Below, in pieces: positions 16,579 to 25,754 of a stretch of 64,000 nucleotides of DNA. The stretch comes from Paenibacillus polymyxa M1. Lineage in GTDB: Bacteria > Bacillota > Bacilli > Paenibacillales > Paenibacillaceae. Where the stretch lies: positions 4,969,001-5,033,000 of the forward strand of contig NC_017542.1 of assembly GCF_000237325.1 (NCBI RefSeq), in the 5' to 3' direction. The first letter of the stretch is position 1, and each line of letters begins with the position of its first letter. A program made the translations under genes and the position numbers. Under the pieces are notes generated by a model. It made no database searches. It was not told the DNA's origin and saw only the letters and a program-made list of their open reading frames with translations.

Positions 16579-19133
16579 TCAAAATAAAAAACAGTAAGGC
16601 AGTTCGTAATTTATCAGATAAAAGTTTTAAAGCGAATAAAACCCGCAATATTATTGCGATTATCGCTATTGCCTTAACCACTTTGTTATTTACATCTCTG
16701 TTTACTATGGGGATTGGCGCGATAGAAAGTCTCCAGCAGGCAACGATGCGGCAGTCCGGGGGAACTGCGCATGCTTTACTTAAATATATCAACGATGAGG
16801 AATTTAATCAGGTCAAAGACCACCCTCTTATTAAGGAGATAGCATATAACCGCTTGTTAAGTGGAAAGGTAACAAACGAGCAATTTTTAAAGCGCAAAAC
16901 GGAGTTCTGGTATCATGACGATGTAGGGCTAAAGCTAGGATTGATTGAGCTAGAAAAAGGCCACAAACCGGTGGCAGAAAATGAGGTTATCGCGGACTCT
17001 AGCACCTTACAGTTACTGGGTATTCCCCTGAAAGAGGGCGCCACATTGTCCTTGAAGCTTGAGGTTCACGGCAAAATGGTACAGCGTGAATTTATCCTCT
17101 CCGGCTGGTGGAAGAGTGACCCCGCCGCCATGATAGACAGAGGTCAAATTTATGCTTCTAAAGCTTATGTGGATGCACATGCCGAAGAATTACGCTACAC
17201 ATATAAGCAGGATCATGATATGACCGGAGCCATCAATGCAGGTATCATGTTCGATAACAGCTCGAACATCCAGGGAAAACTTGATCAAGTGATTACAGAA
17301 AGTGGTTATTCCCTTGACAAAAATGCACCGAACTTCATTGAAACTTCTATGAACTGGGCGTATCTTTCCAACACTTTCAGTTCGGACCCTGAAACCATCT
17401 TTGTCCTAGCTGGTGGCCTGTTACTGATCATGCTTACTGGCTATTTGATCATCTATAATATTTTCCAAATCTCGGTGATGCGTGATATTCGTTTCTACGG
17501 TCTTCTAAAAACCATCGGCACAAGCAGTAGTCAACTCCGTAGGCTCATTCATAGACAGGCATTATTTCTTTCCTTGATCGGGGTTCCCATCGGCTTGCTC
17601 GGGGGTTTTGGGGTCGGCAAATCGCTTATCCCTCTGCTGCTTATGAACAATTATAGGCACGCAAATGCTGAGGTAACCCTATCCCCCAGCCCATGGATTT
17701 TTATCGGCTCAGCTCTGTTTGCAGTCGTGACAGTTATGATCAGCATTTATAAGCCTATTAGGGTTGCAGCGACTGTGTCTCCAATCGAGGCTGTAAGATA
17801 CGTAGACGGAGATACCAAAAAGGGTGAGAAAAAACTAAAAAAATCAACTAACGGTGCTAAAATGCCGCTGATGGCTCGAGCCAACTTAGGGCGCAATAAG
17901 AAGCGGACCACTTTAGTGCTGCTTAGCCTTTCTCTAGGTTTAATGCTACTGAATACTACTCTTACATTATCCCAGAGTCTGGATATGGATAACTTTGTGT
18001 CAAAAAACAATGATACTGACTTTCTGATTGCACATGCTGATTATTTTCAAGAATATTTCACAGGCCCTGACAATGCAACGACGGAAAGCTATATTCAGGC
18101 CGTACAGACACAACCCGGTTTTGAAGAAGGTGGACGATTGTACAGTGGCAGCAATTTATTCACTGTCGAGCATAAAGAGAACAAAGAGGGGATGAAGTTG
18201 TACGGGGAAATCGTCACTCCTGACGCTCGTGGCAACTTATCTACAGTAGTGTATGGGCTTGAAGCTCTCCCCCTTCACCGACTAAAATTAATTGATGGTG
18301 AACTTGATTATGACAAGCTAGCTTCGGGAAAGTATATTTTGGAAGGGATCATATTAGACAATTACGATAATCCTGACATGGAACTATCCGTATACAAAGT
18401 AGGTGAAAAGGTTACTCTTCATAACTATATGGGCACAGCAAATGCCCAGGGGTATACTAGTCATGAATTCACAGTGCTTGGTCATGTTGGCGTAAAATCA
18501 ACCAATTCTGGTGTAGCCGTTCCTACTTATACTAACTTATATCTCCCGGCGGATATCTATAAAACGCTTGTGAAGAAGCCTGTGGTGATGAGTTATGCCT
18601 TTAATGTGTCCAATAGTAAAGAAAAAACGATGGAGAGCTTCTTAAAGAACTATACCGAAATAAAGGAGCCAACGATGCATTATAAATCCAAATTCACCTC
18701 AATTGACACGCTTTCAGGTATGCAAAAAACAATTCTGATGATCGGCGGTACGCTCAGTATTATTATTGGTGTGATTGGCATTATTAATTTTGCAAACACG
18801 CTTCTAACTAGCATTCTGACCCGCCATCAAGAATTTGCTATACTACAAAGCATCGGCATGACCAACAAACAATTAAAAACAATGCTTGTTTATGAGGGGA
18901 TGTACTATGTGCTCGGCACCAGCTTATGCTCCATCTTATTAGGAAGCCTATTTTCCATCTTGATTGTGAGACCCTTGAGTGCCCAAATATGGTTTATGAG
19001 TTATAGATTTATTATCTGGCCGCTGATCCTCGTGCTACTTGTTCTGCTCGTGCTTGGGATCTGTCTTCCTCTCGCTATTTATTCTCTGAGCAACAAGAAA
19101 ACTATCGTAGAACGACTGCGAACAGCAGAATAA
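16575..19133 (+). CDS. ABC transporter 2 FtsX-like permease
   Basis: An 852-residue permease with the same layout as copy 1 (two FtsX domains, two large outside domains). It differs mainly near residues 60-70 (SGGTAHALLK against AGGGGQGILK), 235-275 and 595-690, while other blocks are nearly identical in DNA. Such mosaicism suggests tandem duplication followed by patchy gene conversion. The variable blocks lie in the extracellular parts, which could tune ligand choice. It may protect the host from the peptide made by the downstream island; this is inference from position. Confidence 0.92.
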   Translation: MIKIKNSKAVRNLSDKSFKANKTRNIIAIIAIALTTLLFTSLFTMGIGAIESLQQATMRQSGGTAHALLKYINDEEFNQVKDHPLIKEIAYNRLLSGKVTNEQFLKRKTEFWYHDDVGLKLGLIELEKGHKPVAENEVIADSSTLQLLGIPLKEGATLSLKLEVHGKMVQREFILSGWWKSDPAAMIDRGQIYASKAYVDAHAEELRYTYKQDHDMTGAINAGIMFDNSSNIQGKLDQVITESGYSLDKNAPNFIETSMNWAYLSNTFSSDPETIFVLAGGLLLIMLTGYLIIYNIFQISVMRDIRFYGLLKTIGTSSSQLRRLIHRQALFLSLIGVPIGLLGGFGVGKSLIPLLLMNNYRHANAEVTLSPSPWIFIGSALFAVVTVMISIYKPIRVAATVSPIEAVRYVDGDTKKGEKKLKKSTNGAKMPLMARANLGRNKKRTTLVLLSLSLGLMLLNTTLTLSQSLDMDNFVSKNNDTDFLIAHADYFQEYFTGPDNATTESYIQAVQTQPGFEEGGRLYSGSNLFTVEHKENKEGMKLYGEIVTPDARGNLSTVVYGLEALPLHRLKLIDGELDYDKLASGKYILEGIILDNYDNPDMELSVYKVGEKVTLHNYMGTANAQGYTSHEFTVLGHVGVKSTNSGVAVPTYTNLYLPADIYKTLVKKPVVMSYAFNVSNSKEKTMESFLKNYTEIKEPTMHYKSKFTSIDTLSGMQKTILMIGGTLSIIIGVIGIINFANTLLTSILTRHQEFAILQSIGMTNKQLKTMLVYEGMYYVLGTSLCSILLGSLFSILIVRPLSAQIWFMSYRFIIWPLILVLLVLLVLGICLPLAIYSLSNKKTIVERLRTAE

Positions 19134-19151
19134 ATATCCCCTAGTCAAGAA

Positions 19152-19192
19152 AAGAAATGACCTAGCAAAAACTTCTGGCTAGGTCATTTCTT
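19152..19192. terminator. Terminator after transporter 2
   Basis: AAGAAATGACCTAGC and GCTAGGTCATTTCTT form a perfect 15-bp stem with an 11-nt loop, followed by ATTTACT. Related in sequence to the hairpin after transporter 1. Confidence 0.85.
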
Positions 19193-19268
19193 ATTTACTC
19201 ACCTCTATAGTTTGTACTTGTTCTCTAACCTCCCTGAAATTAATTATAATAATGAGAAAACAGAGAAA

Positions 19269-19380
19269 ATGCATACGTACCACCTTCAATTTGAACTCTG
19301 GTGTGTATATTCTAAACTTCTGTTCTTTGATGGCCATGACAAATCCCCTTTAGAAAGTAGTGCCAGATCACATCATATAT
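19269..19380 (-). mobile_element. IS3-type transposase (OrfA) relic
   Basis: On the minus strand, AAAGGGGATTTGTC precedes an ATG at 19337 encoding MAIKEQKFRIYTPEFKLKVV, the typical N-terminus of IS3-family OrfA helix-turn-helix proteins. Homology stops after about 23 codons; the sequence then continues as unrelated AT-rich DNA. Only the left end of the element survives. It lies between the second transporter and the radical-SAM genes. Confidence 0.65.
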
Positions 19381-19438
19381 GTGCTCTTTTAACACTCTCT
19401 ACCCAAAGGGGATAATATCACCGTCCCCATCTGAGGAA

Positions 19439-20494
19439 TCAGTGGGTAGAAAGAAGAAGCTCGAAGTTTTTTAATATATATTCATACTCCTTCACTATTG
19501 AATAGTGTATCCTTTGAGTTGCACAAAATACGGGTGATGATTCATAATGATTTCCAGTTTGGATTTTATTAATAATTTTACACATTTTGCTGCGACAATT
19601 ATTATACATAGCACACTTTGTACAATCCCCTTGATCTTTTTGGTTGATTACATCTAAATTGGACAAACGATGTTCAATTATATCAGAAAATACATCCCCC
19701 ATGGAAAATTCTTCGTGGCCTACTGCAAGAATACAAGGATAAATATTCCCAGCACTAGAAATATGAAAGCTGCTATGACATCCATCGCACGTTCCTCTTG
19801 GCCGAAAATATGCGTTTTTGAAATTATATAAAAAATACTGTGCTTTGATGATATCTTTATTCACCATATATGAAAATATTTCGTCAAGATTCTTTTGATA
19901 AACTTTCATAAGTTCTTTATTCCAATTCGGATTACTTTCATCTAGCGCAAAGCTGACAGTCGGATACCCTTTTTCAAAAAGGAAAATATAATTGTCAGCA
20001 AAATATGAAACATTATTAGGTGTAACAGTCATTCTTACTCGAAAAAAATGTGATTGATGATTAATGTAGTCAAGAGTTTCAATCACTCGATTGAAGCTTC
20101 CTTTCCCATTTCTGTATACTCTGTTGATATCGTGACTTTCTTGCTTCCCATCCAAACTAATTGTTAATTGGATATTTTCAGAAACATAATCAAGTATTTC
20201 TTGATTATAAATGGTGCCGTTCGTTGTCATTCTAAAAGAAACTTCGCCATGAATTTTTTGCTTTAACTCTTCTACTAGATAACGAATGATCGGATAATTA
20301 AGTAATGGTTCCCCCCCATGTAATGCTATGCGTATTTTATCTTTAGGATCCAAAGGATTTGCTGCAAGCTTTTTTTCCGTAAAATCAATAGCTTTTGCAG
20401 CCGTTTCCCTACTCATCATTTTTGGTACTTTACTAACATAACAATATTTACATTTCAAGTTACAATCTTCAGTTACCCAATATGTGAAGTTCAT
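19439..20494 (-). CDS. Radical SAM/SPASM peptide maturase 1
   Basis: A 351-residue enzyme. The radical SAM cluster motif CNLKCKYC is at Cys11, 15 and 18, right at the N-terminus with no leader-binding domain before it. GGEPLL, TTNGT and SLDG mark the barrel. The C-terminal SPASM domain shows Cys in RGTCDGC, GNIYPC, GDCTKCAMYNNCRSKMC and PVFC, enough for two auxiliary clusters. Such enzymes crosslink Cys sulfur to carbon in peptides. Start supported by AAGGAG 9 nt upstream. It follows maturase 2 by 25 nt in one operon. The probable substrate is the Cys-rich peptide at 15.4 kb. Confidence 0.92.
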   Translation of the reverse strand: MNFTYWVTEDCNLKCKYCYVSKVPKMMSRETAAKAIDFTEKKLAANPLDPKDKIRIALHGGEPLLNYPIIRYLVEELKQKIHGEVSFRMTTNGTIYNQEILDYVSENIQLTISLDGKQESHDINRVYRNGKGSFNRVIETLDYINHQSHFFRVRMTVTPNNVSYFADNYIFLFEKGYPTVSFALDESNPNWNKELMKVYQKNLDEIFSYMVNKDIIKAQYFLYNFKNAYFRPRGTCDGCHSSFHISSAGNIYPCILAVGHEEFSMGDVFSDIIEHRLSNLDVINQKDQGDCTKCAMYNNCRSKMCKIINKIQTGNHYESSPVFCATQRIHYSIVKEYEYILKNFELLLSTH

Positions 20495-20519
20495 GGCATT
20501 ACTCTCCTTAAATAAAAAT

Positions 20520-21752
20520 TTAGCTATTCCAAACTAGTTCTTGAAGTTGTTTCTTTTGTTTTTGACAAATGGTATCGAACAACTCTTGGTTTTGATGCAA
20601 ATAGTAGATGTTGCTTATGCAGTGATGGCAAAATAAATTAACGTTGCAGTTCTTACAGGGTTCAAATTCCCATGGTCTTACACATCCGATTTTATTATGA
20701 TCTGCTTTTGGATTGCCTTTAGCCATTAATTCAATTAAATTATCATCAAATACATTTCCTAAAACAAAATCATCAGAATCCATCAACCCCCCACAAGGAT
20801 AAATTTTCCCATTACCTCCAATAAATAACTCCCTTTTCCCTGGTGAACAAAGTCGACAGGTAACATCTTGAGAGGTCAGATCATCTACAAATGGCTTTTC
20901 GGGAAAAATCTCTTCACTATTCTCTCCTGCCCTTCCAGCGGATGTTAAGATTCTTAAAATAGGTTTAACACCTAATTTTTCACACAAATCAAGGAATTTA
21001 TCTTCACCTCCATCAAAAGTATATTTTGTAATAACCATTGATAATGCGATTTTTTTCAGCCCATTACTTTGCATTAGTTTTATACTTTTTAGAACTCTAC
21101 TAAAAACACCTTTGCCTCTAATTTGATCGCAAGTTTCTTCATCATAACCGTCCAGACTAAGGGAAACCTTATCTACATACCTAATCAATTGTTCCACATT
21201 TTTTGGGGTTATAAAAAGGCCATTGGTAGAGAGCAAAATGGCTCCGTTGAATGTTTGTTTTATGTACGCCAAAAGCTCCATGATATCTAATCGCATCATA
21301 GGCTCTCCACCCGTAACATTGATGGCTTGGGGTTTAAGTACGACGATCTGATCAATGATTTCTTTCACTTTTTCAGTTGTTAGTGCATCGGTAAAATGAG
21401 CATCCGCTGAAGCGCTGCAATGTTTACAGTGTAAATTACATCTATTTGTTAATCCTAGATAAACAACATCCAAGACCTCCTCATGAATATTTGTTAATTG
21501 TTCTTCGGTTAGAATACATTTGATATTCACCAATTCATAAAAGAGACTTGTTAAATTATGAATAACATCAGCATGTTGAGAACTTTTGGTAGGACTTAAT
21601 AACGACTCAATCTCCCCATTATTAACCATATCCTTCAGCACAAGATAATAAGATTTAGAGGTTTTCAAAAAAGCTCCTGATTTTGTATTCGCGATAATGA
21701 CTTGATGATTATGAAATAGTTCACGTGAGTAAGGATTTAAAACATATACCAT
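20520..21752 (-). CDS. Radical SAM/SPASM peptide maturase 2 with N-terminal leader-binding region
   Basis: A 410-residue enzyme. Residues 1-95 form a small mixed domain that may be an RRE (RiPP recognition element); radical SAM follows with CNLHCKHC (Cys105, 109, 112), GGEPMM, STNGL and SLDG. The SPASM part contains CRLCSPG, KIYPCGG, CVRPWEFEPCKNC and FCHHC. The start was taken at 21752, where GAGGAG precedes the ATG by 8 nt, not the upstream 21809. First gene of a two-gene operon. It may modify the same peptide as maturase 1 or recruit it. The RRE is inferred from position and size. Confidence 0.9.
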   Translation of the reverse strand: MVYVLNPYSRELFHNHQVIIANTKSGAFLKTSKSYYLVLKDMVNNGEIESLLSPTKSSQHADVIHNLTSLFYELVNIKCILTEEQLTNIHEEVLDVVYLGLTNRCNLHCKHCSASADAHFTDALTTEKVKEIIDQIVVLKPQAINVTGGEPMMRLDIMELLAYIKQTFNGAILLSTNGLFITPKNVEQLIRYVDKVSLSLDGYDEETCDQIRGKGVFSRVLKSIKLMQSNGLKKIALSMVITKYTFDGGEDKFLDLCEKLGVKPILRILTSAGRAGENSEEIFPEKPFVDDLTSQDVTCRLCSPGKRELFIGGNGKIYPCGGLMDSDDFVLGNVFDDNLIELMAKGNPKADHNKIGCVRPWEFEPCKNCNVNLFCHHCISNIYYLHQNQELFDTICQKQKKQLQELVWNS

Positions 21753-22077
21753 GATTTTTTCTCCTCTCATACATCCCAAATTCATTTTCCATTCTATTAA
21801 ATAGATCATGAATTGTTCTGATATTTACTGTTATGTCATAATCTAATGTTTTAATGCCATAAATTGATAATAATCAGAGTTAAATAACAATGGATTCTTT
21901 AGAGTATTTGAGGGGATGAGAGAAAGACGCGCTACATCCGTAAAAAACGTATACATAGATGTATTTCACGACATTAAAGAGGTCATTTATACCATAAATA
22001 TAATTATTAGATATTCGATAGTAGAATGAGAAGTAGCTTCTTTATATATTTGTATCAGAAGGGCGGAATGGAATTTT
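21753..22077. other. Divergent promoter region of the maturase and exporter operons
   Basis: AT-rich intergenic DNA from which the maturase genes (-) and the ABC exporter genes (+) diverge. No precursor-like small gene is present here. A 37-codon plus-strand ORF starting near 21917 has no Cys and its ribosome-like site abuts the ATG. I see no clear operator. Confidence 0.5.
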
Positions 22078-23037
22078 ATGCTTAGAAAATATAATTGGAT
22101 TTTTAAAGAAGTTCATAAATTTTATCTTTTTATTGTACTTATTTTAGTTTTTCAAGCTTTAGATACAATACTTAGCATGATAATTCCCCAATACATAAGT
22201 AAGATTGTTGATTCTGGACTAGTATCCAAAGATCTCTCCTTAATTGTGAAGTTTATAGGAATAGCAACAGGCTTATTTATTCTATCTCACCTATGCAGTT
22301 TACTTTGTGAATTCATTTTTGCCGAATTAGGTAAAAGAATCTCTTATGCTATGAAAAAAAAGTTGTTAGAAAAGTTTTTTGTTTTGCCAGGTGAGACCAT
22401 TACTTCAAACAGCGATAAGCTATTTTCCCTGTTTATTAACGACATTGGAATCATCGAAAGATTAGTATCCCACGGTATCCCTATGCTAATATCAAACTTA
22501 CTTTTTCTAATTGTTATTTGTATTGTATTGCTTTTTTTCAACTACAAATTATTTACACTTGTACTTTTGATCATGCTTCTAACAATGATTAGTCAAATTT
22601 TCTTTAATAAAAGAATTACTCACAAGACAAAAGCAGTCATGAATGCTTATGATGACTCTATTTCTTATATTAGGCATACGCTTGGATCACTTTTATATTC
22701 TATTGGAATGGATATAAAAGACTATATTTTGGGAAAGTACATGCCTTTAGAGGAAAAATCACTTGAAGCTTATAGACAGAGAAGCAATACAATTATCGTA
22801 GCTTCCACTGTCCCTTCTGTCATTACCTCTATTGGAAGTGTATTGCTTTTGGGGGTGGGTACAATTTTAGTAATGAAAGGCCAAACAAGTATGGGAGTAC
22901 TGACGGTATTTGTTTATTATTCAAATCAGATCATAAGTCCGATCAAAAGTGTTACAAACTATGTGGCCACTTGGAAGCAGACAAAAGTATCAATCGAAAG
23001 AATTGAGTCGATTATAAGAGCTGAAGAGGTGAAATAA
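22078..23037 (+). CDS. ABC exporter transmembrane subunit (split type)
   Basis: A 319-residue type-1 ABC exporter membrane domain with about six helices (first at ~14-36, then 58-80, 140-175, 245-270). The intracellular coupling sequences (MNAYDDSISYIRHTLGSLLY) are recognisable. The ATPase is a separate gene that starts one base later, whereas most peptide exporters are fused. There is no N-terminal C39 peptidase domain, so leader removal must be done by another protein. Probably exports the modified peptide. Confidence 0.88.
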   Translation: MLRKYNWIFKEVHKFYLFIVLILVFQALDTILSMIIPQYISKIVDSGLVSKDLSLIVKFIGIATGLFILSHLCSLLCEFIFAELGKRISYAMKKKLLEKFFVLPGETITSNSDKLFSLFINDIGIIERLVSHGIPMLISNLLFLIVICIVLLFFNYKLFTLVLLIMLLTMISQIFFNKRITHKTKAVMNAYDDSISYIRHTLGSLLYSIGMDIKDYILGKYMPLEEKSLEAYRQRSNTIIVASTVPSVITSIGSVLLLGVGTILVMKGQTSMGVLTVFVYYSNQIISPIKSVTNYVATWKQTKVSIERIESIIRAEEVK

Positions 23038-23038
23038 A

Positions 23039-23659
23039 ATGGACATAGAATTTAAAAATGTAAGTTATAGCTATAACGGTTTGGAAAAAGCGCTATCCGA
23101 TGTTTCGTTCTCTGTTCATGGAAATCATATTTATTGCCTTTCAGGACGCAACGGGGCAGGAAAAAGCACACTATTAAAATTACTCACCAAGATTAATTGT
23201 AATTATACAGGTGATATCTTAGTGAACGAAAAGGAAATGAGAGAATGGAAACGCAAAGATATTATCAGCAAAGTAGGGATATGCTTCCAGGAACCCGTCA
23301 TGTATGTAGATACGATCTTTAACAATATAACTCTGGGGCAACAGGGTATCCCTATGAGTCAGCTGAATTCATATATCGAATTATTGGATACCAAGAAATT
23401 TATCGAAGAAAGTAAAAAAGATCAAATAATCGGTAAAAATTTTTCTTTATCAGGAGGACAGCAGCAATTAATTTCGATACTGCGGAATATCTATACTAAT
23501 AAAGAAGTATTAATTTTTGATGAACCCACTTCAAATTTAGATGGTGTTGTAAAAAAGAACTTTATTGATCTATTAGATGATCTAAAGTACAACCATACCA
23601 TCATATTAATTACACATGATAGTGAACTAGGGAGTAAATATGAACAAATATTGTTGTAA
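23039..23659 (+). CDS. ABC exporter ATP-binding subunit (split type)
   Basis: A compact 206-residue ATPase. Walker A is GRNGAGKST (~residues 35-43), the Q-loop GICFQEPV, the signature LSGGQQQLISI, Walker B VLIFDEPTSNLD and the switch His is in ILITHDSE. It pairs with the membrane subunit encoded immediately upstream (GAGGTG ribosome site overlaps the upstream stop). Energises peptide export in this island. A small ORF begins inside its last codons. Confidence 0.9.
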   Translation: MDIEFKNVSYSYNGLEKALSDVSFSVHGNHIYCLSGRNGAGKSTLLKLLTKINCNYTGDILVNEKEMREWKRKDIISKVGICFQEPVMYVDTIFNNITLGQQGIPMSQLNSYIELLDTKKFIEESKKDQIIGKNFSLSGGQQQLISILRNIYTNKEVLIFDEPTSNLDGVVKKNFIDLLDDLKYNHTIILITHDSELGSKYEQILL

Positions 23660-23723
23660 TGCAGGAGCAGGACGTAGCTGCATAAGCGTCTACGCCCTTT
23701 CACGAATTGGGTTCCTATTCTAA
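23640..23723 (+). CDS. Candidate 27-residue Cys-containing peptide overlapping the ATPase gene
   Basis: A +1-frame ORF beginning at ATG 23640 inside the ATPase 3' end. AGGGAG lies 5-6 nt before the ATG. The peptide is MNKYCCNAGAGRSCISV followed by ten mostly hydrophobic residues, with Cys5, 6 and 14. It ends just inside the convergent kinase gene. Length, Cys content and position fit a leaderless bacteriocin or signal peptide, but such a short ORF can arise by chance. No homolog is known to me. Confidence 0.3.
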   Translation: MNKYCCNAGAGRSCISVYALSRIGFLF

Positions 23724-25019
23724 GTCCCATAAAATAATATTGACGCAAAACCGGTCTCCCCCGGTCCTTATATCCAGGATTCCTGAGTTTTCTTTTACAA
23801 TCTGCTTGACACTTTTCAATCCAAAACCATGATTTTTTCTATTCTTTTTATTACTTATAAAATTACTATTTACAAACAGTGGATTAAACGTATTGGAAAT
23901 CTCTATATAAAGCTGCTTTTCATGATATTTTAATTTTATATCCATTGTTTTCTTACCTTCAGTCACCTTGTCACAGCCCTCTATTGCATTATCCAGCAAA
24001 TTACCAAAAACAACGGCTATAATATTATTATTTAGAGAAAATTTTTCTGGAAGAAAACTATCAACGTTCACTACAATACTTTTTTTAGTAGCTAAATTTA
24101 TTTTCTCGGTGAGTACGTAATTAAGCACATTGTTGGGTGTGTATTTCTGAGTTTCAGTACATTTAATATCTGAGAGAATTCCTTCTATAAACCCCTCTGC
24201 TGCCTCTACGTTATTTTCTTTCAACAATCCTTTTAAGGTCAACAATTCATTTTTCATATCATGCTTGATTCTCCGAATTTCTTTTTGCGATTTTTCCAGA
24301 TTATCATAATGAATATTTTCTGCTTTAAGATTGAAGTTTAATAATTCCTGCTCTATGATTTCGCCGTACATTCGACTTAATTGTTCATAAATAATTAACA
24401 TGATGATATTGATCGATAAAACACCAATCATAGAAATTACACTTAACCACTCATTTGGGTTCTTGCCTGATCTTAAGATCAAATCAAAATGACTGCACGA
24501 CAAGCAAAGAGTTATGATAGGAACTGCATACAAACACATGTATAAATAATGCAGAGTAGTTTCTCTTTGAGAAACATCTATTTTAAAAAGTAAAGGAACC
24601 CATAAAAAAAAGGAAAATTTACTGATTTTTGAGAGGAGAGCACCCGCTTCGTAATAATAAGATACATTATCTGATGTAAGGAGTACATTTGGAAAACAAA
24701 CATTCATGATGGCGTAACATACTCCTTCAGATAAGATTTCAATTGCAATTACAACTGTACCCCAACACAGTTTTGTTGTTATATGATTTTTCGGGTAAAA
24801 ACAAAGTACAGTGAACACTGGAACAACATTTAGCATAACATCAAATGTTATTTTCAAAAAATACATACTGACTACTGTCAGACCTATTAATGCAATCGTA
24901 AACAGCCAGATTTTCTCCGTCGAAAGTCCCTTTTTAGTAAATAAAACTTTATTCAGAAATCTACTTATGATGAAAATATCAAATGAATTGAGTATAAAAT
25001 CAAACATGGCTCTTTCCAA
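23715..25019 (-). CDS. AgrC-like sensor histidine kinase (GHKL type)
   Basis: A 434-residue kinase. The first ~200 residues hold six or seven transmembrane helices, as in AgrC/ComD quorum-sensing receptors. A coiled linker leads to the phospho-acceptor motif RRIKHDMKNELL, then the GHKL ATP-binding domain with VVFGNLLDNAIEGC and NHGFGLKSVKQIV. It is expected to sense a secreted peptide and phosphorylate the LytTR regulator encoded directly upstream. The start is TTG 25019 (AGGAAGAG at good spacing); ATG 25007 is an alternative. No agrB gene is nearby. Confidence 0.9.
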   Translation of the reverse strand: MERAMFDFILNSFDIFIISRFLNKVLFTKKGLSTEKIWLFTIALIGLTVVSMYFLKITFDVMLNVVPVFTVLCFYPKNHITTKLCWGTVVIAIEILSEGVCYAIMNVCFPNVLLTSDNVSYYYEAGALLSKISKFSFFLWVPLLFKIDVSQRETTLHYLYMCLYAVPIITLCLSCSHFDLILRSGKNPNEWLSVISMIGVLSINIIMLIIYEQLSRMYGEIIEQELLNFNLKAENIHYDNLEKSQKEIRRIKHDMKNELLTLKGLLKENNVEAAEGFIEGILSDIKCTETQKYTPNNVLNYVLTEKINLATKKSIVVNVDSFLPEKFSLNNNIIAVVFGNLLDNAIEGCDKVTEGKKTMDIKLKYHEKQLYIEISNTFNPLFVNSNFISNKKNRKNHGFGLKSVKQIVKENSGILDIRTGGDRFCVNIILWDLE

Positions 25020-25754
25020 TTAGAATCTCTTCCTCATATAATTCATCATTTTTTGTTTAAAATCTTTTTTATACTTTCTACTGATCGGTAGTTCCAAATA
25101 AGTATCCTGAATTTCGCCATTTACGATCCGTTTCATCATAATATTTTCGCATTTTATTCCTACAACGTATTTCAGGTTAATGATATACGAAGCATGAACC
25201 TGAGTGAAAGCCATCGGATCAAGTTGAGCAAGTATTTGTGAAGTTGTCTGATTACACTTATATTCTTTTGTCTCTGTATAAATATAAGCAGCCCTTCCAC
25301 TTTTCTCAAAGTACATAATTTCATCTTCGTTTACAATGAGCTTATTTCGTTCATAGCTAAACTCAAAATAACTATGTGAACTATGCAAATAGTGATCAGC
25401 TCTTTGAAGAACCTCAAAAAGGGTTTCTTTATTCACAGGTTTCAGTATGTAATCAAAGGTTTGTACTTTAAATACATCTGGCATGTATTCGTCATAATTG
25501 GTTACAAAGATAATTACAGCTTTATTGTCAAACTCTCTTACTTTTTTGGCTAAACTAATGCCATCCATATCCGCCATCTCAATATCAAGCAGATAAATAT
25601 TGTATTCCGTTTTATTCTTAGCTACATATTGCAGCAACTTTTGCCCACTTCCAAAAGTATCTACTTCTACTTTAGTAAAGGGATATTCTAACGTAAACCT
25701 CTCCACCCGGGCAAGTTCTACATTTGTATCATCACACAGAGCAATGTTTAACAT
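25020..25754 (-). CDS. AgrA-like LytTR response regulator
   Basis: A 244-residue regulator with a receiver domain (phospho-acceptor Asp57 in YLLDIEM, Lys in DYILKPVN) and a C-terminal LytTR DNA-binding domain (FTQVHASYIINLKYV; LPISRKYKKDF). This pairing with a GHKL kinase is standard for peptide quorum sensing of bacteriocin operons. It probably controls the divergent maturase and exporter operons. Stop and kinase start are adjacent, so both are co-transcribed. Confidence 0.92.
   Translation of the reverse strand: MLNIALCDDTNVELARVERFTLEYPFTKVEVDTFGSGQKLLQYVAKNKTEYNIYLLDIEMADMDGISLAKKVREFDNKAVIIFVTNYDEYMPDVFKVQTFDYILKPVNKETLFEVLQRADHYLHSSHSYFEFSYERNKLIVNEDEIMYFEKSGRAAYIYTETKEYKCNQTTSQILAQLDPMAFTQVHASYIINLKYVVGIKCENIMMKRIVNGEIQDTYLELPISRKYKKDFKQKMMNYMRKRF

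Noticed and set aside
19212..19415. 67-codon plus-strand ORF
   Set aside because: No ribosome site; it overlaps the reverse-oriented transposase relic.
21917..22030. 37-codon plus-strand ORF between maturase and exporter operons
   Set aside because: GAGGGG touches the ATG, there is no Cys, and the sequence looks like ordinary AT-rich spacer.
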